64,000 nt of DNA from Okeania sp. SIO1I7 (GTDB lineage: Bacteria > Cyanobacteriota > Cyanobacteriia > Cyanobacteriales > Microcoleaceae), in the NCBI GenBank assembly GCA_010672585.1, contig JAAHGF010000025.1, positions 45,151 through 109,150 of the forward strand, in the 5' to 3' direction. Both the position numbers and the translations under genes were made by a program. The notes below the pieces were generated by a model, which was given only the letters and a program-made list of their open reading frames with translations, did no database searches and was not told the origin of the DNA. Below are positions 57,717 through 64,000 of the stretch, piece after piece. The first letter of the stretch is position 1. Each line of letters starts with the position of its first letter.

Positions 57717-58268
57717 ATTTTTCTCCATGAAGATAATGTCAGAAGTGGTTATTTGTTGGGGCAATTACATCAATAATTAACTAATCTCCTTACTACTCAG
57801 CCTAAATCAAAATTATTAATTTTCAGTTAATTTATTCATCAATATTTAGATTGTGCAGAAAATATTCCGATGACAATTAGAAATTATCATTACTTCTAAT
57901 AAATTAATTTTTCCTTTGGCAAATTTTATTGTTCCACTATCCCCATTACTCCCGTTCTCCCGCTCATCCTTAATCTACAATACTTTAAAACAGCCCTCCG
58001 ACCGTGGAGGGGAAGTCAGGAGTCAGGAGTCGTATGGGAATGGCTTCGATATCGTTTTTTTTAGGTCGGAATTTATATTTTTCGTCAAAGGGACATCCCC
58101 TGCACTTGTCTTTTAATCACCTAAATTATTCGTAACATTCTTTTTTCAAAATGGTATTAGGAATCAATAAATATATTATAAAAAAATCTCCACCATAATG
58201 TTAAATTTGGTAGAGAATAATGTTAATTACTTGTTAATTGAAAAACTGTCAAAGGCTAATTATCATAA

Positions 58269-58625
58269 TTAAGAAAATACCAATCTTTGTAATGCCATAA
58301 TGAAAGGCAATTCAGATTCTGTTACTTTTTTGTCTATGTGAATTACTTCTTCGCAAATGTGAAAGGCTAAATGCTTCTGAGAGGATTTTAAAGGCTTTAA
58401 TACCTCCAAAGCCAAATTAAGAGCTATTCCAGGATTGTTTGCAGCACCTTTAGATTGATAAATTCCAATCCATAGATCCATAAAGTTTCTTATTTCATCT
58501 TCGGAAGTTTTCAACAGATGAGAACCTTCAATAACAATAAAATTCTTTTCTTCGTCTGTAGCTTTACCATCTATAACGGAAGCTAGCGCGGCCAATTTTA
58601 CAATATTTTCAGCAGCAGAATTCAT
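58269..58625 (-). CDS. TerB-like helical protein 2
   Basis: 118 residues from ATG 58625, with the same GGAG spacing as its twin. It aligns end to end with the copy at 57351-57716: IVKLAALASVIDGKATDEEKNF, QKHLAFHICEEVIHIDKKV and the terminal FIMALQRLVFS. About 180 bp upstream of each start are also similar (AATTACATCAATAA, CCTAAATCAAAAT, TTTTCAGTTAATT), so the gene and its control region were duplicated together. Confidence 0.7.
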   Translation of the reverse strand: MNSAAENIVKLAALASVIDGKATDEEKNFIVIEGSHLLKTSEDEIRNFMDLWIGIYQSKGAANNPGIALNLALEVLKPLKSSQKHLAFHICEEVIHIDKKVTESELPFIMALQRLVFS

Positions 58626-59008
58626 ATTTCTCTCCATAAAAGTGATTAGAGAAGTGGTTATTCATTGAGGTAATTACATCAATAACTAACTAATCTTCTT
58701 ATCCCCTAGCCTAAATCAAAATCATCAATTTTCAGTTAATTCATTCATCAATATTTTCTAGAAAATCTCTCTCTGACAATTAAAAATTATCATAAATTCC
58801 TGTCAACTAATTTGTCCTATTTGTAGTATAATACCCTTCTATCAAAATATAAATAAAACACAAAAAATACTTACTTATATGCATAAATTTGATATAGTAC
58901 TTATTCTCTTTAATTTAGGCTAATCTGATTAGACCTCTTGCCAAAGTTCCAAGATTGAAAATCAATCAAAATCAACTCAAAAATTACCTTTGATTCCTCT
59001 AATTACTG

Positions 59009-59205
59009 AATAATTAAGGTTTAAAGCCTCTCCTTGAAAGGAGAAACAAGCGGTAGAGGGATGGCGTTAGCGGAGCGGCTCTGATAAGAGCGGGTCTCCT
59101 CGCCATATCCAATCGACCAAGAGAGAAAAAATTTTCTTTTTATTCAATCCTCTTCCTTTTAGGGAGAGGTAATTATCAATTATCCATGATCAATTATCAA
59201 TTCTT
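59009..59205. repeat. Family A dispersed repeat
   Basis: Starts TTACTGAATAATTAAGG, carries CTCTCCTTGAAAGGAG and ATCGACCAAGAG, then ends in ATCAATTATCAATT. The middle holds a GTTAGCGGAGCGGCTCTGAT insert. No gene lies between 58626 and 59400. Confidence 0.75.
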
Positions 59206-59400
59206 GAAAGCCATTTATTATCTGTTAGTCTAGTCATAAATCAATAATTATTAAATCTCAAAAAATCAGTAAGATTATTAACTATAACTAGCTAAATTAT
59301 ATTTTTAGTGTTTCTCTATACATTGTTATAACTAACAATATCTCTAGGATAAAAACAGTTTTAAAACAAGCCTATTTCCTGTTTCAAAGTAGAAATAATA

Positions 59401-62400
59401 ATGTCAATAAAAGTCAGTCTCAATCATCAACTTATTTATAATTTTGACCGCCCAATTATTCTCGGTCCCCATTTATTAGGATTACGACCCTCTCCTCATT
59501 GTCGTACCCCCATTCAAAATTATTCACTAAAAATTGAACCTCAAGAACATCAAATTACTTGGCAACAAGACCTCTACGGTAATTTTATTAGCAAAGTCAA
59601 CTTTATTCAAAGAACAAATAAACTCAAAATAGAAGTTGATATAATAGCCGAACTCAAACCAATAAATCCCTTTGACTTTCTCCTAGAAAATTATGCAGAA
59701 AAATATCCTTTTGTTTATGAAAAACAACTAAACAAAGAACTTACCCCATTTTTAGAAATCAGTGAATCAGGGAACTTAATCCAGGAATGGATAGAACAAA
59801 ACCGACAAACAATAACTTACACCACTAACTTTATTCATCTTATTACCAAACAACTTGCTCAAGATATTACCTATGAAATTCGGCTAGAACCAGGCATTCA
59901 AACTTGTGAAGAAACCCTCAATAAAAAAATCGGTTCCTGTCGAGACACAGCCTGGTTATTAGTACAAATATTACGTCATTATGGTTTAGCATCTCGGTTT
60001 GTTTCCGGGTATTTAATTCAACTCAAAGAAGACATCCCACCCCTTGACGGTCTTCCTGGCCCAGAATCCGACAATGCAGACCTACACGCTTGGGCCGAGG
60101 TTTATTTACCAGGAGCTGGTTGGATTGGTCTAGACCCCACCTCTGGTTTTTTAGCAGCAGAAAGTCACATTCCCCTGGTCTGTACTCCCGAACCAACAGC
60201 AGCAAACCCAGTACGAGGCACCACCGAACCCTCTGAATCCAACCTCGAATTTTCCGTTACAGTTTCTCGCTATCAAGAAAAACCCAGACCAACCAAACCT
60301 TATACCGAAACGCAATGGCAAAACATTAACAACCTTGGTCGGGAAGTCGAAAAAAAACTAAGACGTTGGGGTTTGGGGTTAACCACCGGAGGGGAGCCAA
60401 CCTTCATTTCTATTGATGATTTTGAATCACCCCAATGGCGAGTAGAAGCGTTGGGAGATGACAAACGACGCCTTGCGGGAGAATTGTTAGACCGTCTGGA
60501 AAAAAGATTTGCCAAGAATGGGGGACTATTGCACTATGGTTTAGGCAAATGGTATCCCGGTGAAGCTTTACCAAGGTGGTCGTTAGGATGTTATTGGCGC
60601 AAAGATGGGGTTCCTATTTGGGGCGATCGCTCTCTCATTGCAAAGGATAATAGAGATTATGGTCATACTCGGAAGGAAGCAGAAATTTTCATAGAAACTA
60701 TTGTCCAACAGTTAGGTGTTAATTCAAGTTGCATTATTCCTGCTTACGAACAGGAAACAGAAACACCTGCGGGTTATGTTTTACCTATTTTGTCAGTGTT
60801 GAAAAATGAAAATCTACATTGGAGTAGTTGTCATTGGCAACTGCCAGAAACTAAATTATATTTGCTCCCTGGTGACTCGCCATTAGGATTTCGTTTACCA
60901 CTAAGTTCTATTGCTTGGGCAGAAAATTTGGAACCGGAAGCAATTGTTGATATTAACTACCCCCCCACAACTCCAAATTCTGCCTTTTGTGAAGCTCCAA
61001 AAAATTCTATTCGGGTGGCATTAACTACAGAAGCACGACAGGGAAAAGTACATATATTTATTCCACCGATGACTTCTGCTAGGAGTTATTTAGATTTGAT
61101 TGCTGCCATTGAAGATACGGCAAAGCAAGTAAAAATTCCTGTAATAGTAGAAGGTTACACTCCTCCTGGCAATGCTGGAATAGATGGGTTTCAAGTTACC
61201 CCAGACCCAGGGGTAATAGAAGTAAATATTCATCCGGCAGCAAATTGGGATGAGTTGGTGGAGATTACTACAAATTTATATGAAGAGGCACGTTTGTGTC
61301 GGTTGGGAACCGAGAAATATCAGTTAGATGGTCGTCGGATAAGTACGGGTGGAGGGTCACATATTACCATTGGTGGAAAAAGTGTGTCGGAAAGTCCTCT
61401 ATTACGACGACCAGACTTATTGCGGAGTCTAATTACATATTGGCAACATCATCCTAGTTTATCTTATTTATTTTCTGGTTTATTTGTCGGTCCGACGAGT
61501 CAGTCACCCCGTATAGATGAGGCACGACATGAAAGTTTGTATGAATTAGAAATTGCCTTTCAGGAGTTACAACCGGGAAAAGAAGTTGCACCGGAATTGA
61601 TAGACCGTTTGTTGAGAAATTTATTAGTAGATGTCACGGGAAATACTCACCGCACTGAGTTTTGTATTGATAAATTGTTTCCGGTAGAACATCCACACCG
61701 TCAATTTGGGTTGTTGGAATTTCGGGGGTTTGCCATGCCTCCCCATGCCAGAATGAGTTTATTGCAAATGTTGTTAATTCGGGGTTTAGTGGCGTGGTTT
61801 TGGGAACAACCTTATCATCGAGATTTAATTCGCTTGGGTACGATGTTGCACGACCGCTTTTTTCTACCTCATTATATTGGGGAAGATTTGCAAAAGGTAA
61901 TTGGAGATTTACAGTCGGTGGGTTTTGAGTTTGAATTTGAGTGGTTTGCGCCGTTTTTTGAGTTTCGTTTTCCCGTCATTGGGGAAGTGATGCGGAATAG
62001 TTTGCAGTTGGAATTACGTTATGCGATCGAACCTTGGCACGTTTTGGGAGAGGAAACCACTGGTGGAGGAACAGCGCGTTATGTGGATGATTCGATGGAG
62101 CGGATGCAGGTAATGTTGCGGGGTGCAATGGGAGATTCGCCAAATCAGGATAGTTTGGGTTCTAGGTATGTAGTTTTGTGCAATGGTCAGCAAATACCGT
62201 TGCGGTCTACTGGTGGAGTAGGGGAATATGTGGGAGCGGTGAGGTATCGAGCCAGGAAATATGGAAGTTTGCTACATCCAGCGATCGAATGTCATAGTCC
62301 GTTGGTGTTTGAAATTGTTGATAGTTGTGTAGGGCGAAGTATTGGTGGGTGTAGTTATTATGTGAGTCCTCCTAATGGGAAGGTTTATGGGCAGTTTCCG

Positions 62401-62541
62401 GTGAATAGTCGGGAGGCGAAGTCGCGGATGGTGGAGCGGTTTGTGGAGATGGGTCATTCTTCTGGGGAGGTTGAGTTGCCGTCGTTGCGGTTGAGTCCGG
62501 AGTATCCGTTGACTTTAGATTTGCGGAGGGTGAGGGAGTGA
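59401..62541 (+). CDS. Transglutaminase-like / DUF2126 protein
   Basis: The 1046-residue product has the bacterial transglutaminase N-terminal domain (1-160) and a transglutaminase core (about 170-280) with the triad in GSCRDTAWLL (Cys), LHAWAEVYLP (His) and GLDPTSG (Asp). A long DUF2126 region follows (about 320-1040; GEPTFISIDDFESPQWR, GGGSHITIGGKS, HRTEFCIDKLFPVEHPHRQFGLLEFRGF, TGGGTARYVDDSMERMQV). The fused family is widespread in bacteria and often lies in an operon with alpha-E and a second transglutaminase; here it stands alone. The exact reaction is unknown, but peptide or amide ligation/cleavage is likely. Confidence 0.92.
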   Translation: MSIKVSLNHQLIYNFDRPIILGPHLLGLRPSPHCRTPIQNYSLKIEPQEHQITWQQDLYGNFISKVNFIQRTNKLKIEVDIIAELKPINPFDFLLENYAEKYPFVYEKQLNKELTPFLEISESGNLIQEWIEQNRQTITYTTNFIHLITKQLAQDITYEIRLEPGIQTCEETLNKKIGSCRDTAWLLVQILRHYGLASRFVSGYLIQLKEDIPPLDGLPGPESDNADLHAWAEVYLPGAGWIGLDPTSGFLAAESHIPLVCTPEPTAANPVRGTTEPSESNLEFSVTVSRYQEKPRPTKPYTETQWQNINNLGREVEKKLRRWGLGLTTGGEPTFISIDDFESPQWRVEALGDDKRRLAGELLDRLEKRFAKNGGLLHYGLGKWYPGEALPRWSLGCYWRKDGVPIWGDRSLIAKDNRDYGHTRKEAEIFIETIVQQLGVNSSCIIPAYEQETETPAGYVLPILSVLKNENLHWSSCHWQLPETKLYLLPGDSPLGFRLPLSSIAWAENLEPEAIVDINYPPTTPNSAFCEAPKNSIRVALTTEARQGKVHIFIPPMTSARSYLDLIAAIEDTAKQVKIPVIVEGYTPPGNAGIDGFQVTPDPGVIEVNIHPAANWDELVEITTNLYEEARLCRLGTEKYQLDGRRISTGGGSHITIGGKSVSESPLLRRPDLLRSLITYWQHHPSLSYLFSGLFVGPTSQSPRIDEARHESLYELEIAFQELQPGKEVAPELIDRLLRNLLVDVTGNTHRTEFCIDKLFPVEHPHRQFGLLEFRGFAMPPHARMSLLQMLLIRGLVAWFWEQPYHRDLIRLGTMLHDRFFLPHYIGEDLQKVIGDLQSVGFEFEFEWFAPFFEFRFPVIGEVMRNSLQLELRYAIEPWHVLGEETTGGGTARYVDDSMERMQVMLRGAMGDSPNQDSLGSRYVVLCNGQQIPLRSTGGVGEYVGAVRYRARKYGSLLHPAIECHSPLVFEIVDSCVGRSIGGCSYYVSPPNGKVYGQFPVNSREAKSRMVERFVEMGHSSGEVELPSLRLSPEYPLTLDLRRVRE

Positions 62542-62596
62542 GGGACCTGAGGACTGACTCCTGACTCCTCCATAGTTATTTATTTATCACTGTTCA

Positions 62597-62610
62597 ACCG
62601 GACATGATAT
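62597..62610. repeat. Solitary end of a family F MITE
   Basis: ACCGGACATGATAT matches the right end of the family F elements; no left partner is visible between the upstream gene and this point. Confidence 0.6.
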
Positions 62611-62614
62611 AACT

Positions 62615-63043
62615 AATTGTCAATTTGGGATTTTTCTGCCCAACTATGAGCCTAAAATACTAGCTTTTTGAGCAAAATCAACTGAAACAGGGGCACTGCA
62701 ATTCGACAATAAAAATGCTCAAACCTTTATATATATATAAATACGGCGTTGCTGAATTAAAGTATGAATGCGCGATTGTTTGGTTCTGATCAAGCCCCCG
62801 CGCATCCCCCATTCAACAAAAAGCGCAGCATCCTCTGGCTTCCCATCGTTCAAAAGCGAAGCATCTTCTGGCTTCCCCCTTTCCAAGGGGGACGGGAGAG
62901 GGATTTCCAAGGGGGACGGGAGGAGGATTCCAAGGGGGACTTTTAGAGTTTTATTCCCCCCAAAATTGGGGTGCTAGGGGGGCTTGCATCATACCCAGAA
63001 TCAGCAACGCCATAAATACTTTTATAATTAATCAGCAAGCCCT
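62615..63043. mobile_element. Family B MITE remnant interrupted by an IS1-like MITE
   Basis: The family B interior (CAACTGAAACAGGGGCACTG, CTCAAACCTTTATAT) is split at 62744/63012 by the nested element and resumes TTTATAATTAATCAGCAAGC to end CAGCAAGCCCT at 63043. Its left terminus is missing. Confidence 0.85.
62745..63011. mobile_element. IS1-like MITE (GGCGTTGCTGA ends), nested
   Basis: 267 bp with inverted ends GGCGTTGCTGA and TCAGCAACGCC and an 8-bp duplication ATAAATAC (62737-62744 and 63012-63019). The interior has repeated (A/T)CCAAGGGGGACGGGAG units and CCCCCCAAAATTGGGGTGCT. The two ORFs of 60 and 69 codons inside are spurious. Confidence 0.94.
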
Positions 63044-63139
63044 AATTAACAGTAACTATCTCTAATACCGATTTGAAAAAAGAATGCTACAAAAAGGTAT
63101 ATTGATCGGATATGCTTAAAAATAGCTTATCCAGTTCAT

Positions 63140-63269
63140 TTACCGAAAAATTGTGGGTATGCGCCTCCCCTTTTAAGGGGATAATAAAGAAAAATTTTCA
63201 TCTCTTTGTCAATCCTCTTCTTTCAAGGAGAGGTAATTATTCATTATTCATTATTCATTATTAATTGTT
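63140..63269. repeat. Family A dispersed repeat
   Basis: Starts TTACCGAAAAATTGTGG, has CTCCCCTTTTAAGGGG and CTTTCAAGGAGAGG arms and ends ATTCATTATTAATTG, directly followed by the second IS630-like MITE. Confidence 0.8.
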
Positions 63270-63375
63270 GAAAGCGCTTTTCAAGTCGATGAACCACATC
63301 TTCACAAATAAAACCTTGTAGGGACGTTCCATGGAACGTCCCTACTGTGGTCTACTAATCATGAAAACCACTGTA
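63270..63375. mobile_element. Second copy of the IS630-type MITE
   Basis: Matches 1873-1978 over its length, including the perfect 28-bp palindrome at 63318-63345 and the TGTGGTCTAC box. Its ends (GAAAGCGCTTTT, AAAACCACTGTA) are slightly diverged. Confidence 0.78.
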
Positions 63376-63414
63376 AGATAGTTATCTCTATCTTTTTTCC
63401 ATTTTTTTCAATCT

Positions 63415-63455
63415 TTACCTCTTCTTCCTTCTTCCCTCTTCCTTCTTTCTTACTT
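63415..63455. repeat. CTTCTTC heptamer STRR
   Basis: Pyrimidine heptamers of the same class as 1-420. CTCCTGA heptamers follow at 63530-63552, then a truncated family B end (GAGCGCAAACTCT) that touches the next gene. Confidence 0.75.
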
Positions 63456-63586
63456 CTACCATTTGTAACAAATATTTATCAAATTGGTATAATACTATAG
63501 ATCCCATTTGGGATCTATAATTCCCATTTCTCCTGACTCCTGACTCCTGACTGCTACCCTGACCAAAAGACTTTTGAGCGCAAACT

Positions 63587-64000
63587 CTAATTACTCGGTT
63601 TCTGCAATATATTCCAATCTGTTCTCATCAGAAAATCCCAATCTCGTAGTGCTTCTCGTGACCATAACCAGTTTTGTCTAAGTTGGGGAATATGATACTC
63701 TATTGCAGCTTCTTTCATTACTTTTGTCCGATATTGTAAAGCTCTCAACCAGCGTTCTCTTTGCTCATTTCCCTGATAAGTTTGAGCAGATTTCATCATT
63801 ACTAATCCAATACCTGCATAGGCATTAAGAGCATCTTTTTGTTCAACCTCTGGAGTTGGCAAAGCTTCAGTTGAAATATTACGCAGTATTTGTGTTTCTG
63901 GTGAAATTTCTCCTGATAATTTTAATACTTTTAACCAAGAATCATAAGCTTTTTTCAGGTCTCCTTTGGTATAGTAAGCAAAACCTATAGCATTCTGATA
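63587..64000 (-). CDS. TPR-like protein, C-terminal part (runs off the window)
   Basis: The frame is open from 64000 to a TAG at 63587-63589. The visible 137 residues are helical with TPR character (YQNAIGFAYYTKGDLKKAYDSW, KVLKLSGEISPETQIL, DALNAYAGIGLVMMKSAQ). The end is RTDWNILQKPSN. The stop codon coincides with the end of a truncated family B MITE, so the original C-terminus may have been slightly different. Family unknown. Confidence 0.7.
   Translation of the reverse strand, partial: YQNAIGFAYYTKGDLKKAYDSWLKVLKLSGEISPETQILRNISTEALPTPEVEQKDALNAYAGIGLVMMKSAQTYQGNEQRERWLRALQYRTKVMKEAAIEYHIPQLRQNWLWSREALRDWDFLMRTDWNILQKPSN

Overview
This is a low-GC cyanobacterial chromosome segment. It carries phylloquinone genes, Vipp1 plus PspA, a glycolate dehydrogenase subunit, scattered HIP1 (GCGATCGC) octamers, heptameric short tandem repeats, PEP-CTERM proteins and several TnpB lineages. 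The loose coding density, many broken genes and long repeat-filled gaps suggest a filamentous Trichodesmium/Okeania-like genome; this placement is inference. No rRNA or tRNA gene was recognised.

Region 1-21 kb is a stretched-out naphthoquinone (vitamin K1) locus: menE, menC, menH and menA on the minus strand, then menF and menD on the plus strand; menB follows near 32 kb. Between them lie a broken IS200/IS605 tnpB, msrB, a short anacyclamide-type cyanobactin precursor (5865-6041), a repetitive Asn/Ser-rich protein and a Uma2-type protein that each carry one in-frame TAA, a coiled-coil/TPR protein and a truncated FGE-sulfatase-like effector. Region 21-35 kb holds grxC, a vipp1/pspA pair, a dead IS200/IS605 element, a SPOR-like membrane protein divergent from a DciA-like protein, menB, tadA and plsC. 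Region 35-44 kb holds a large hybrid histidine kinase-adenylate cyclase, an intact tnpB and glcD. Region 44-52 kb is the most accessory part: two paralogous proteins with matching C-terminal Cys tails (possible RiPP precursors), an amidohydrolase fragment, two related PEP-CTERM genes (one split by a repeat), a decayed IS607 element and an orphan SWIM-finger protein. Region 52-64 kb returns to metabolism: a PmbA/TldE-like protein, an ADP-ribosylglycohydrolase, an orphan PhnD-like binding protein, twin TerB-like proteins, a 1046-residue transglutaminase/DUF2126 protein and the C-terminal part of a TPR-like gene.

The dominant non-coding theme is miniature transposable elements. At least seven families can be separated by their termini, several with clear target duplications. 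Some are nested (8.4-8.7 kb, 62.6-63.0 kb), some sit inside genes (tnpB, PEP-CTERM), and one landed in the menA stop codon and changed it from TAA to TAG. The best candidates for undescribed biology are the orphan cyanobactin precursor and the Cys-tailed paralog pair.
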